Positions 12,970-24,949 of a stretch of DNA of 64,000 bases are shown in pieces; the stretch's first letter is position 1; the number at the start of each line of letters is the position of its first letter. The position numbers and the translations under genes are program-made. This DNA is from Epiperipatus broadwayi (lineage: Eukaryota > Onychophora > Udeonychophora > Euonychophora > Peripatidae): assembly GCA_028023455.1 (NCBI GenBank), contig JAQFVV010012416.1, positions 4,695,594 through 4,759,593 of the forward strand, read 5' to 3'. The notes beneath the pieces are model-generated. The model ran no database searches, had not been told where the DNA came from, and saw only the letters and a program-made list of their open reading frames with translations.

Positions 12970-12977
12970 CTCTTAAT

Positions 12978-14009
12978 GAAAGCAAAAAATCAATTTTTGA
13001 CGTATTCTTTAAAACGATGCTAAAGTTCAACATAAAATAATTTTTTAAGAAGCCTATTTGTCTTTAAGATAGATTCTATATCACATATCTAATAACCTGA
13101 AGAAACGTACTTATTGATCTTAAAATCATAACGACTTATTTTCAGGATCTTACAGAACACCCTTAAATAAAAAAATTGTCAGTCATTTTATGTTGTAATA
13201 AAAAATGTCTATGTCTCACCTCCATATACTGAATTTGGAAAAATGTTTAAAAAGTCATAACCATGCAAAGCGTATTATCTATTAAATGTATAAACTAAAG
13301 GACTGATATTTATATATTTTTGTGTGTGTGTTTTGATGTCTTACAGCATATTGGCAATTTATATTTTCATTCTACATGAGTGAAATATCAAATGTTCGTT
13401 TAATATTTAAACAACTATCACTGAGTGTTTGTTTGGCAAGTCTCCATATTATGTAATCACGTAAAATGTTTATATACTTTAGAGTTTTTTTAATACCATT
13501 ATTATAATCACGTTTCGAAGTTGACAAATATTTTTATAAATTGCTTCAGGAAAATGTGGTACGCTGATACATGCAAAAGTTTGGGATGGCATGTTTGTAC
13601 TATCTTTTTTATGTACGATATAAAAAAAACATTTAAAGAAAATGAATCTAAAAAAAAAATGGGTTAAAGAAAAAGTAGGTCAAATTAATTCTGAGATCCA
13701 AAATTTTATGTTAAGTATATAACATTTCTCAATTTATTTATTTTTTTTACATAAAATATATTTTTAAAAAAGAGTAATATGATTTAAAATATAATATTTA
13801 TAAAATTAATAATAGAATTAAACTTGAATGGAGCGCTTTTGGAAAAATAATATTAAAAGGAAATATGTCTACATGTTTGAGAAAGTATTTGGTGGATGCA
13901 TTGTACCAGTTTTTACATACGAAACTGAGATTTGGATATGTTGTGTATTTGCATATCTATTTTATGGATACCAACAAAATGAGTAACATACAGGAAATTA
14001 ATAACAAAC
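12978..14009. other. A+T-rich spacer
   Basis: No gene, repeat family or structured RNA was recognised between the hAT element and the LTR retrotransposon. Short (TG)n and poly-A/T runs only. Confidence 0.6.
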
Positions 14010-14604
14010 TGATATGTATGTGAATGTTTAAATGCACATACATATATAAGTATAAACTACCTTGAGAAAAAATTAAATAAATTAAAGAATTTTAAAAGAC
14101 TGATTCTTTTAAAATTAGTAAGTAAAAGATTTATAACTTGAAGATTAAAAAAAGATTATTCTCTAAAATGATAATAGTCTAAGTAATGAGAGTAGAATGT
14201 CATTAATGAAATAAAACAAAGGAATTCGAGTTTGATTTCCTTTATAAAATAAACGACAATCTATAAAAATAACTCATTAATTAAAGGCAAAAAAATACAA
14301 TCCTTGGAGCTTCATCTGTGCACACGAACATATATGTTAGAGCAGATCGTCTCCCATGACCCAGTGACTTCAAGTGCGGAGAGCTGATATCCGAATGTGA
14401 GAACAGTCAGCTATGACTCTTAAAGATCGTATTGATCTTAATTATTATTTGCGTATACCTTTGGGCCTTCTTATGTTAATGATTGTATATATGTAAATAG
14501 TTAAACACTGTAAAGGATCATATAGTAAAATTTATCTTAATATTAACAGTTAGTAGTTATTTGTACTTATGGAAAGTGCACTCGTAAGTCAGCTAGACAT
14601 AGCA
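14010..14604 (+). repeat. 5' LTR of Gypsy-type element 1
   Basis: A 595-bp direct repeat of 16441-17055, beginning TGATATGTATGTGAATG and ending CTAGACATAGCA, so with TG...CA termini. It is bordered on the left by CAAAC, which recurs to the right of the 3' LTR as a 5-bp target duplication. The two LTRs differ by scattered substitutions and small indels, including a short stretch present only in the right copy, so the insertion is not recent. Confidence 0.9.
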
Positions 14605-14640
14605 ATTGGCGCAGTCACAGTCTTAATTTGGACCATTAAT
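14605..14640 (+). promoter_or_regulatory. Primer-binding site of Gypsy-type element 1
   Basis: Directly after the 5' LTR comes ATTGGCGCAGTCACAGTC. The TGGCGCAGTC part is the expected complement of a tRNA 3' end (ending CCA), which primes minus-strand synthesis. Confidence 0.65.
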
Positions 14641-14676
14641 TAAAATAATGGTTAAATTTAGATAAAAGACTAGGCA

Positions 14677-15228
14677 ATGCAAGTAGCAATTGGTGAATTT
14701 GATGTCAATGAGGCAAGTAGTTGACCCCTGTATGTTCAACATGTAGAAAAATACTTATTTAATAATAAAATTAAAGATGATAAATATAAATTTGCTTCAT
14801 TATTATGATTTTCTGGGAAAGGAGTTATTGATATAGCCAACAAGCTCACTGAATCTCTAACTCCTGAAGATTGTACGTACGATCAGGTTAAAGAGCATTT
14901 GTCAACCCATTTTAGGCTCCAACCCTCGAGGGATGTTTTTAGACTGCAATTCCAAGCACGGAACCAAGGTTGGGATGAAAGTATAAAAGATTATGACAGT
15001 GTTCTTCAGAATCTACCAAAAAATTGCATCTATGGATCTTTCCTAGATGAAGCCCTGCTAGAACAATTTCTTACTGGTATGAGCAATAATTTAAAGCTAC
15101 AATTATTGGCCATTAGCAATTTATATTATATAGAGGCTATAAAACATGGGATAGCTTATGAACTGTGCAAAAATTTGCTGAGTTCAAGATTAACCGCAAA
15201 TCGCATTCAGACATTTGTAAAACTATAA
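14677..15228 (+). pseudogene. gag remnant of Gypsy-type element 1
   Basis: The frame from ATG 14677 gives a Gag-like capsid region: an early DVNEAS segment, a KYLFNN stretch, a KLTESLTPED-type segment, QVKEHLSTHF, then LEQFLTGMSNNLKL. These phrases resemble the retrotransposon Gag capsid of Ty3/Gypsy elements. Two in-frame TGA codons (14722 and 14806) interrupt it. The first falls where the family usually has a conserved Trp. The intact part begins at Met 14899 (109 codons). In a working element this would form the particle shell. Here it is dead. Confidence 0.75.
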
Positions 15229-15267
15229 AGAAAGAGCAGTCAAAAAATAATAAAAATAGTGCTAACA

Positions 15268-15447
15268 GTGAAACCGTGTTTATATGCTTTTGCTGTGGGG
15301 AAATGGACCACAAAGCTAAATTGTTTTTGTAAACAAGAACACTGTAGTAATTATAAAAAAAGAGGGCACATGGAAAAAATGTACAAAAAAGAGTTCAGCT
15401 TAGATAGAAATGATTCTAATAGTAGTAATCATATAATAAAGAGTTAA
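15268..15447 (+). pseudogene. Nucleocapsid zinc-knuckle remnant
   Basis: After a frame change, CFCCGEMDHKAKLF is recognisable, followed by CSNYKKRGHMEKMY in another frame. Both keep the C-x2-C-x4-H-x4-C spacing of retroviral-type knuckles. One or more Cys positions are replaced by Tyr or Phe, so they could not bind zinc normally. They lie between the capsid and protease remnants, the expected order. Confidence 0.6.
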
Positions 15448-15509
15448 GAAAAGTACTTTACTAATATTAGAAAGATGGCAACAACAGAGAATGATAAAAT
15501 AATGTTAAA

Positions 15510-15830
15510 ATTAAGTTGTGTGATCAGCCCATATCTATGGAGGTAGACAGTGGTAGTGGAGTATCATTGATATCCATCCATGATTGATATACTGTTACTT
15601 CCAAGTGTAGAAAAAGACTCATTATTCAAAAAACTGATCTAAAGGTGTTAGATATGAACAGTAATGTCATTAAAAGAAAGGGTGCAGTTAAAGTGCCAAT
15701 ATGTAAAAATCAGGGTGAAATTAATGTACTACCACTATATGTAGTATATGTTCCTATCAACCCCATATTAGGATGAAATTGGTTCAGCGAAATGGGAGTA
15801 AAAGTAACAATTACTAAAAAAAATTAATAA
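15510..15830 (+). pseudogene. Retropepsin (protease) remnant
   Basis: The translation shows VDSGSGVSLIS, where the Asp-Ser-Gly active-site triad of aspartic proteases is kept, then a GAVKVPIC segment and NPILG-stop-NWF, the usual second conserved block. Stops at HD/YTV and LG/NWF break it. The LG-stop-NW codon is TGA, easily derived from CGA (Arg). Confidence 0.7.
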
Positions 15831-16440
15831 CCCTGAGAGGAAAAAGCTTACCGAGGGGGCTAAGATGAATTTGGATAAAATAGATATACTCAGAGAGCAG
15901 ACACCTTTCCAGTAGCCAATAATTAACAAAAGCAGTCAGAGAAGATCCATGATGACCGGAAACAAGGAAATGAAGTACAAAGTTATAATAAAATCAAGAG
16001 TAAAACAAAATTGTAGCTTGTTGGACAGCCAAAGTCAATGGCTACCAATGGATTATGAAGCAGATTCAAGAAGACTGGCCAAAGAAATGTCCTAGTTTCC
16101 TTGACAAAGAACTATGGAATGCCCAGAAGCAACTATCGGTACACAAAGGTTGCATTCAAGGGTAGGCAGCACATAGTAAAGTAGCTGCATAATAGTCTGT
16201 GAGACATTGGCAAAGCAAAAGCTCTAGCAGTTAGTCATGTGGTAGCCAGATATTAGCAAAGACAGAAAAATAAAAATAACGTTTGTGATTTTCAAACAAC
16301 AACAATTTCAGAGAATACACTTAGTGAGTTGAAACAATTCACAACAGTGTACTAAAAGAAAGTTAAAAACCCCTACATTTTATAATAACTCGTATTAAGT
16401 TCCGAAATTCAAACCTCATCTTTGAACATGAGGGAAGTAA
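15831..16440 (+). pseudogene. Collapsed pol remnant with integrase zinc-finger region
   Basis: No reverse transcriptase or RNase H is left. Around 16110-16260 several frames give ELWNAQKQLSVHKGCI and then LHNSL-stop-DIGKAKALAVSHV. These match the segment around the H2C2 zinc finger at the start of Ty3/Gypsy integrase, where 'LH..HPG..KMKALAR..VWWP' is usual. A large internal deletion has therefore joined the protease side to the integrase start. The purine-rich GAACATGAGGGAAGTAA at 16424-16440 is a plausible polypurine tract just before the 3' LTR. Confidence 0.6.
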
Positions 16441-17055
16441 TGATATGTTGTGAATGTTTAAATGCGCATGCAAATATATAAGTATAAAATATCATGAGAA
16501 AAAGTTATAAGTTAAATAAATTAAAGAATTTTAAAAGACTGATTGTTTTAAAATTAGTAAGTAAAAGATTTATAACTTAAAGATTAGAAAAAGATTATTT
16601 TCTAAAATGATAATAGTCAAATTAATGAGAGTAGAATGTCATTAAAAAAATAGAAACAATTAAAGGAATTCGAGTTAGGTATCTTTTATAAGATAAACGA
16701 CAATCTATAAAAATAACTCATTAATTAAAGGCAGAAAGAGATAACACTTAATCCTTAGAACTTCATCTGTGCACATGGACATATATGCTGGAGAAAATCG
16801 TATCCTATGGCACAGTGACTTCAAGTGCGGAGAACTGACCTCCGAACATGAGAACAGTCAGCTATGGCTCTTACACGTCGTATTGATCTTAATTATTATT
16901 TGTGTATGCCTTTGGGCCGTTTTATGTTAATGATTGTATATTTGTAAATAGTTGAACGCTGTAAAGGATCATATAGTAAAATTTATCTTAATATTAGTTG
17001 TTAGTACTTATTTGTACTCATGGAAAGTGCACTCGTAAGTCAGCTAGACATAGCA
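16441..17055 (+). repeat. 3' LTR of Gypsy-type element 1
   Basis: A 615-bp partner of 14010-14604, TGATATGTTGTGAATG to CTAGACATAGCA, followed by CAAAC, the second copy of the 5-bp target duplication. Complete element: 14010-17055, 3046 bp. Confidence 0.9.
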
Positions 17056-17060
17056 CAAAC

Positions 17061-17740
17061 AAAATCTTATAATAACAACATTAACAATAGGGGATTATCA
17101 ATGGTAATTAAAATGTATTTGCTACTGAACTTCACAACAAAGTATTATTAACAGCAATATTAATCACTCTGCACACAAACAAATAAAACCATATATATAC
17201 TACTATTGGATCAAACTCTGACTCCACAATCTATCACTTAAATCTGGCTGTGTACAAATTTACCAAGTGCATATACTCACAGTTTGTTATGTGTATCCTC
17301 CTATAGAGCCCATCAAGGGTACAAAAACAAAATAAGATCTGTGCAATCTGCTTAGTCCCTAGTTGTATATTGGTATTTTCAGAAGCACGGTCTCTGGGAT
17401 TGCTTTCCTTAGTGAATGAACCACCCATTGCTTTCCAGATAGCTTCTCACTGGCTGTTCTAACTTCAGTCATTCTCCAAATACTCAGTACTAACAGTTCA
17501 CAATTGACAAAATTTGTAATGAACATGCAAGCAAATTCCCAAAATTCAAAAAAGCCCCTTACACTTGTCAGTATATGCTATCTATTTTTAATTTCATTCG
17601 CATTAACTTTATCTGTTAGCCATCTATTAAATATATTTTTCTAAATATATTTTCTTTGCCTTATCTCTTTTCCTTTTCTGGAGCAATGAATATGTACTTC
17701 CATAATTATTGGGTTTAAATTTAAATATTAGTATGAAACA
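17061..17740. other. Unassigned spacer
   Basis: Slightly less A+T-rich than its surroundings near 17280-17560, with a 64-codon minus-strand frame at 17234-17428. That frame has no motif, signal or partner exon. No confident feature. Confidence 0.5.
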
Positions 17741-17799
17741 TGCCATGATAGATAACAAAAGAACAATTCAGAGACTAGACCACTCAAAAGTGTATAGAT

Positions 17800-18150
17800 A
17801 TGGACATTAGGAGCTACAAAAAGAATTTGAATGAGAGAACAAATGAGTTACATTGACCTCATTGAAAAAGAGTAAAATAAAGCTGAGTTTGTCATATTAC
17901 TGGAAGAGATAATAATAAATGGATAGATGAAATATTAAACTGGATCCCAAGAGATTGTAATAGATCCAGAAAGAGGCCACATGTGAAATGAATGAATGAA
18001 ATAAGGTTTTTTCCTGGTGTGATATGGAAAAGTGAGACTAGAAATTGCAGAATCTGGATTAAACTTGGAGAGACCAGCTTGTAGGGTATTGATAATAATC
18101 AAAAATAATGATGATTTTGATGCTGATATTAATACAAAAATATGCAAATA
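17800..18150 (+). pseudogene. RTE-type LINE, 3' end fragment 1
   Basis: One frame reads VCHITGRDNNKWIDEILNW, then IPRDCNRSRKRPHVK-stop-MNEIR. This is the C-terminal signature after the reverse transcriptase of RTE-like non-LTR elements, where W-x-GHI-x-R-x(2-4)-RW, P-R-x-x-x-RS-x-x-RP and RW-x-x-DI occur in this order. It ends with AACTTGGAGAGACCAG, which recurs in fragment 2 at 41570-41590. Several stops; 5'-truncated. The overlapping minus-strand frame at 17935-18147 is not a gene. Confidence 0.75.
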
Positions 18151-19820
18151 GGAAATGAATAAATAATCATCAAGAGATGCCCAAGTATCTAAATAAAAAT
18201 TTAAGGAAGTAATTTAATTGAATTGATGATGAGGTTTTATGACTCATCAGAATTGATTCAGGAACTTTTAATCCATTACTAAAACAATATTCTGAACTAT
18301 GCAGAACAGTAAGAAATTATAAGATGAACTGGTTGTCAATTATCAAAACATTATGGGGAGGGGGGGGGTTAAAGATTATATTGAAATTATTTTAATTAAA
18401 TATATACACATATCCGTTCAAGCCCTAAGTAGCATAATTGTTTTGCTTTAAAAGGGTTTAGTAGAGAAACAATTGTTAAAACAATCAACAAAATTTTTCT
18501 AAATTTGAAAATAATATAATTAAATCATTTTCAAAAATAAATTATATTCTTACAATTATGTTTTAAATAATCTTACTTAATTTGCAGTTTTTTTTGCTTA
18601 TTACATTCTTCTTCTAAATATCTTTTACAGATTACAGTAGTGTAGGTTTTCTTCCGCTCATTGAATAGATTAAACTACACTCTTCAAATAAATATGTATG
18701 ACTTTACATAACCTTTCAATCCAATTATTTGCCATTTATGTTATCGTAGAAGTTGATTAAAAATCTTTGCGGAAAATAGTATCATATGCTTCTGGGCATA
18801 GTTTAACCGTTTAAAAAAAAACACGGAAAAAAGTCAAATGTAAACACAAACGTGTGTGTGCGCGCATACATGTAAACATTTATGTACAATTTCGATTCTA
18901 ATCGTAATTCAATATATAAATGTTTAAAAATTTATAATTATGTGGTGGACTAATCATTCAGTTTAATTATTAAATATTTTTTTAATATTTAATAAATTTG
19001 GATTATTTTAGAACACAAACTTATTCCTAATTCATTTTGTGTTGTTGACCTGACCAGTGGTCGTTAACGTAGAAATTGAACCAGTAACTTTTACTTTAGA
19101 TAATATTGAATTTAAAGTGATACTTTAATCTGGTAGGTGTTCCTATCAAAGGCTACGAGCAAAAAAATATTTTTTTTATCTATAAGAGACCTCCTGATTT
19201 TTATTTTTTTAAAGGGCAAAGTTAATAAATGGTTGTCAATCTAGGTCGGTTATTGTGTTTAACATTGCCGTTTATTTCATTTTCAAAATTTAAATAAATT
19301 ACAAAATCATTGAAACATAAATCAGTGGAAATATTTATCATTGACTATTAATTCAGAAACTGTAGGTTTTTTTAATCGTTTATAGGGCAAAGGTTAAAAT
19401 AATACACAAAACTTTTACTTAAAATTAATAGAGTTAAATCATTTTAAAAAATAAATTGTAATCATAATATTATATTTTAAAGAATCAGTAAATGGTAAAG
19501 TTATTCAGCAGTTAATTTGTGAGGTAATAAAATCAGATTCAATATATTGTAATGGTCTTTCATCTGGACCAATTTATAGATTAACTTTTTTTTTTTGAAG
19601 GTAAAGAAGTATATATACATATTACTATTTATGTAAGCATGTGTGTGAATGTAGGAGGTACATTGTCAAAAAAAAATTGTAAATAAAATTTTAATTTTAA
19701 AATACTAAAGTTTTTAAAAGAATATCTTTATACATATAAAACCCATTGTTCTTTTATTATTATTTTTTCGTTCAAAAATGGTAGTTTAAAATATAATTTA
19801 AAAAATTAATAGTAGTATAT
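18151..19820. other. A+T-rich spacer
   Basis: Holds a G-rich run at 18357-18369 and long A/T runs. No gene or repeat family was recognised. Around 19045-19095 a short tRNA-like string in reverse (TTGAACCAGTAAC) might be a very worn SINE. Confidence 0.5.
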
Positions 19821-19824
19821 GGGA

Positions 19825-20110
19825 TATCAATGTTGTCTTTGGAGGATGGGTGTAATCAGGGGCAGAACTGAAATAATAGTGGACGCTATGCAAATAACTG
19901 TTCAGGTTATTAACAATGTTTCCTGAGGGGGGGGGGGTTTGAAAGCAATAACAGTACTGAAATAGTAATGGACTCACTGCAAATAACTTTTCATATTATT
20001 GTTAATGTTGTCTTAATGGGAGGGAGGGGCGAAAGCAGGCAATTGTTTCTCAGAATTCTGGTTATTAACAACGTTGTCTTGAGAGAGGGGAATGTGGAAC
20101 CAGGAACATT
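19825..20110. repeat. Degenerate tandem repeat with G-rich runs
   Basis: About three to four imperfect units of 80-110 bp share AACAATGTTGTCTT or TCCTGA, a G-rich run, GAAAGCA, ACTGAAATAGTAATGGAC and TGCAAATAACTTTTCA. One unit carries an uninterrupted run of 11-12 G (about 19927). The 71-codon frame at 19968-20183 runs through it and has no independent support. Confidence 0.6.
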
Positions 20111-20184
20111 AAATAGAAATGACAAGCAATGTCTCAAAAGTTTTGGGAGGGAAGGATTAATGATACTTTACTTTCACTTTTAAG

Positions 20185-22230
20185 TTTAAATATTTATCTT
20201 TATTTACATAATAGAGTTTAAGTTTCTTAGTTTACCATCCTATTTATCAATTTACTCCCAAACATATCTACCTATATCCCTATCTGTTTATGTATAAAAC
20301 TATTAATTACTTATATATATACACCCACGGAAACAATAAATTTTCCTTATTACCTGGTAGCCTGCTTACTGGCTGGTATATTTACGTATATCATTACCTG
20401 CATAACTATCGTTCTACCTTTCAGATATCTTTAGATACTAATATCTTGAGATATTAATTAGAAATCTATTTACTGATGAGCATGCTTTCTGATAAGTTTA
20501 CTTATTTATCTAACTTTCTGTCAGCTTACCCATATGCATAGAAATCTTACTTCATTATCATCTTCCAAATAAGCAACCAAGCTCACTTTAAAATTGAAAT
20601 ATATTATCTTTTTAAATTATAAATTTATTACATTAATTATTGTAGTGAAATCAGACAACATACATGAACTGATCGCTACTTAGTTAAAAGTTCAAATGAA
20701 GTAATATATTCCTTTATTATTAACTTAATCATAGTATTATTATTAAAGGAGATTATTGAGATACATAGCCATTTGTGCACCCACATAATATTGAACAACA
20801 TTAGATAAGATAATATTCTCTTCAATCAATATCCCTGATTTGAACATTAAGAGGAATGATATTAGTCATACGGCTAAACCAAACTCATAGCCAAACAAAC
20901 AATCATATTATACCCAGTTTTAAACCCAATAATAATATCATGGTATAACAAATAAAATTATGATAAAAAAGAGAATGCCTCCTTAGATATAATGTAGGCT
21001 CCTTCAAGTCAAATCATAAACATTATCTTTGAATATGATTTAATATCATCACACCTTTACAAACTGACTTCTTTTCTTAACAAATGGAATCAGAAATATT
21101 TAATACTATGAATGCTTAAATGTAAATTTTAATGATTAAATTCCACTTGCAAAACTATTTAATTCTGGAGCATACAAATAATTATAATTATTTAATTTCT
21201 GCCTAGATGGCAGCACATAAAACTGCATAAATGTTGATGATCCAAAAGTTTCCTAGTTACAGTCTACTATTACTGCATTCAATTCAGTGATCAACAGCAT
21301 ACATAATTTACTGTAGTGGTTAGTGGCAGACTTGGGAATATGTAACCCTTGAATTGATTCCAGTTGAGGCACTTCTGGTGCCTGAATTTCTTATAATCTC
21401 TGACCAGTACAAGTCATTTCATTAGTTTCTTTTTGATGAGCAATGTTATCCAATATATTGGATGAGATACAATTATGGCATAAAGTTAAATGTTTAGGCT
21501 GTCAACTCAGAAATCACCTTTATAGCATAAACATACAATAAATAAATAAAAGCTCAGTCATAATTCATTTTCAAAAAAAATATTTAAATAGCAATTCAAT
21601 TGATTTAGTAGTACATAAAAAATTTGGCAGACATTGGTTAAGAAAAATATTATACATATGTTGAAAATTATTTTATAATAAGTTTCACATTTAAGCTTTA
21701 ATTAACAAAAACTAGTGCTAATAATAATTATAATCAGATAGAAATTATTTCATTCCTACTTTGTCACAAATAATTAAAATAAATAAATAAACGTATAGCT
21801 TACACACACATATAAATTACTAATTTAAAGAGTAATTAATCAAATTAATATTAGAACTTCATATACATGCATATATATTCCAACATTAATCTCAGGTAAT
21901 CAATCCCCTCTTTTGTAAAAAGAAATCAATGATTAAAAAATATCAATATTTTCTTTCAGTGCATTGCAAACATCAATATAATTCTGCTTTAGATTACAGA
22001 ATTATGATACAAAAATGATAAATAAAAATAGTAAATTTTTCCATTCTGTTTAAAGATGGAAGGAGTTGATAGAAAAAATAATGAAACATTTTTTAAATAA
22101 CTAACAAAAGTATTGAAGTAACAAAATACAAAATTGATATTATTATTTCTTTTTGTAATATTAAGAAATAGATAGCATTAGGATATTTTCAAAGGTAAGA
22201 TTACAGCCAGATTAAAATTTATCTCAAATC
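20185..22230. other. A+T-rich spacer
   Basis: No gene seen. A weak tRNA-like stretch at about 21315-21385 (GTAGTGGTTAGTGGCAGACT then TTGATTCCAG) may be an old SINE. The rest is low-complexity DNA. Confidence 0.5.
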
Positions 22231-22234
22231 AGTT

Positions 22235-22392
22235 CCTCCCTTTGATTCCAAAGCCAATTATTGTAAGCAGTAATCATTGAATAATACATGGCAGTGTTAT
22301 TGTAATCATATTCCCAAACCAGTTTCCAATTTTATGTCTTCATCAGTGAAGACTTAGGATTCAAAGTTGGAACTATTTCATTTATGCATGTA
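22235..22392. repeat. Palindromic element C, core fragment
   Basis: It contains AACCAGTTTCCAATTTTATG and TCTTCATCAGTGAAGACTTA, the central part seen inside the complete palindromic copy at 31371-31631 (CTAGTTTCTGGCTTGTGG, TTGTCAGTGAGGAGCTTTGG). The arms are largely lost. Confidence 0.5.
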
Positions 22393-22421
22393 ATCACTAC
22401 CTCTAATTACTTTATATTATT

Positions 22422-22524
22422 CTTCCATATGTCATAGCATTGTCCAGGAGGAACCCACAACTGTCTGCAACAACTACTTGCTTGCAAGGCTGCTGCGCTG
22501 ACCTCTTGGCTAACAATGCTTGAC
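22422..22524 (-). repeat. tRNA-derived SINE, family A, copy 3
   Basis: The minus strand reads AAGCATTGTTAGCCAAGAGG, TCAGCGCAGCAGCC, GTGGGTTCCTCCTGGACAATG and a CTATGACATATGG tail. It is flanked by a 14-bp target duplication TACTTTATATTATT (22408-22421 and 22525-22538). Confidence 0.8.
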
Positions 22525-23339
22525 TACTTTATATTATTAGTAGCTTTAAATTCAAAAAAATTCAATTAACTTGATAATATAAAGGCATTAACAATAACTT
22601 CTAGATGCATAAGTATATTAATATCAGCTTTGAGTCGTAAGATTTTACTGATGAAGATAAAAAGCAGAAATCAGTACCAGGATATGAATGTGGTAACATA
22701 TATAGTATCCAACATAACAGCAAATCACTTTGAAGTAGGATGAAGAGAATTCTTAATTAGAACCAGGTATTTAGAGTAGATTATATATCCTCTATTTATA
22801 ATAATATCACAAATATAGAAAGATTGAATTCTCCAATTTCAGTCTAATAAATAGGTAAAGTATATTCCCTAGCTAAATATAATATATACTTTGTAAGCTA
22901 TTGGACTTGGATATTTAGAAAAAATAGTTGTTGCTATCTGTGTTTAGATTGTTTCCAGAATTTTTTGCATTTGATGACTCAAGATACTTCTGAATTATAC
23001 AAAAAATTTATGTTCATATTGTTTCTATAGTAAATTAATGAAATATTTGTTTACTGAATGTATTGGGACATTTTTCAACTTGTTAGTTATTTTATCTTTG
23101 GAAAGTGGATAAAGTTATGAACTCAACATCATAATTGTAAGCATTCATTTTTACAGAAGGTCACTGATGATATTTCTATGGTGAAAATTAACTTAGTCTA
23201 ACTTTTAGTTTGATAATTAAAATCAATGATCTTTGTCAATATTATTTATTTCCCTATAAATTATTTTTTATTGTTGTTTGGTTGTCACATCATCCTTAGC
23301 TGATTTTTTGTAGCAATCAAAAAATTCAATTCAGTAATT

Positions 23340-23440
23340 GGTCGGATAAAAACAGTACAGCAGATATGTTCCAAAGATGAGAGATTGGTCAGATAAAAAC
23401 AGTACAGCAGATATGTTCTTAAAGATAAGAGAAACTATGA
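23340..23440. repeat. Short tandem duplication, about 51 bp
   Basis: TTGGTCGGATAAAAACAGTA, CAGCAGATATGTTC and AAAGATGAGAGA are repeated once with small changes (second copy from about 23390). No coding. Confidence 0.75.
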
Positions 23441-23754
23441 AAAATATGTTGAAAAAAATGTGACAATTAAGATGAAAGGGGAAGCAAAAGGTTGTATGGT
23501 GTGTTTAAGACAATTAATGGCTATAATGGATATCTACATTACTATATAAATGTTAAAGTTTGATACTTGTTTGTTTGTTTATTACTTTATAATTCAACAA
23601 ATATTGCAGCAATATTTATTAATCTTGCATGATTTTATTTTCTTTTTTGTGAAGAATTTTATATGGTAGGAATTTTTGCTTTATGGTACTTAATTATTTA
23701 AAAAACATTGACAATTTGCAATATAAGAATAGTGGCCATTTTTAATAGCATCAT

Positions 23755-24420
23755 AAAAAATGCAAAAAGAGGGCAGTGCTGATTAAAAGATGGGATGATT
23801 GTGTTAAGAAAATTGTTGAGTGTTATAGTAGTAAGGAATGGGATAAAAGAATATATTTATTAATAAAGAATAGGGAGTTAGAGATATGGAGAGGAGAGTA
23901 AAAAGAGTTTAAATATATATAGAAATAAACAGAATATTAGGTGTGTGTTAATATATGATAATAGTAAGGAAATTAGTTTATTGTTTAAGGTTCAAATGGG
24001 ATCTTTAGCTACAAGAGAACATACATGTAAATGGAAGAATATATGTGATTTATTTTGTAAATTATGTAAGGGGGGAATAGAAAATATAAGGCATTTGTTA
24101 ATTGAGTGTAAATGCTTGAAAACAGAAAGGGTACATATAATGAAGTTATGGAAGAATAAATATGAAAAAGTGATTATACAGAAAGTGAATTATTGTTTTT
24201 TATGCTGGGTTTGAGAAAAGATAAAGGGGATTTAGATATAAAGGTTATAGAGTTGACAAAGATTATGTTGTGGAAATGGGATGAAGCAGAATATGGGGAA
24301 ATTTAGAGTGGGGAATGGAAAATAAAGTGGCTAACAGGTTTATCTGGGCATAATTGCTGAGATATTGTTGATTTCGTTTAAGGAGAAGCCACAATACATC
24401 ACATCACATCACATCGACTT
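23755..24420 (+). pseudogene. LINE family L, 3' end fragment 1
   Basis: A frame at 23945-24214 gives CKLCKGGIENIRHLLIEC, a C-x2-C-x8-H-x4-C knuckle found at the C terminus of many non-LTR retrotransposon ORF2 proteins, followed by KLWKNKYEK. Stops and shifts flank it. The 3' end carries a short CATCA repeat tail (ATCACATCACATCACATCG at 24396-24416). The same protein phrases and 3' end occur in the longer minus-strand copy at 44345-46735. 5'-truncated and dead. Confidence 0.75.
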
Positions 24421-24945
24421 TGAAAAATATTATAGCCTGCATATTGAAATACATATTAGAGAAATTGAGACAATATAACTTTTGGTAAATTTCATGACAT
24501 AAATATATTTTGAATGAATTAAATGTTGGTATTATGTATTTAATTTCTCATTTGCATAAATTATAATGTTAAAATTTTTTTAGACATTTTAAAAATTATC
24601 ATGTGAAAAATATACAATATTTATTTGAAAATTATTGCTTATTTAATAAGTAATATTTTTTTGTGAAACTGCTGTTGATGATTATTTTATGTAAATACTA
24701 CATAAATATATTTCAATTATCAAACTTTTTAATAATATGAGGGCACGTCTAGAGAAATGAAAAGAAGTAGCAATATATATATATTTGGCATTTAATACAT
24801 CAAAAATGGAATTGGAATAATTAAACATCAAAATTTTTTACTACTCAGAATATATTCTCCTTACATATATATATAAATTTGAAATATATTTTATTAAGTA
24901 TTACCTAATGCTTAACTAGTAATAATAACCATTAAAATCACTCAA
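24421..24945. other. A+T-rich spacer
   Basis: Nothing recognised besides (AT)n runs. Confidence 0.6.
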
Positions 24946-24949
24946 TGTA

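Noticed and set aside
14722-14808. TGA read as tryptophan (alternative code) because TGA falls at conserved Trp or Arg positions in gag and pro
   Set aside because: TAA and TAG stops occur in the same remnants, and C-to-T/G-to-A decay explains the changes more simply.
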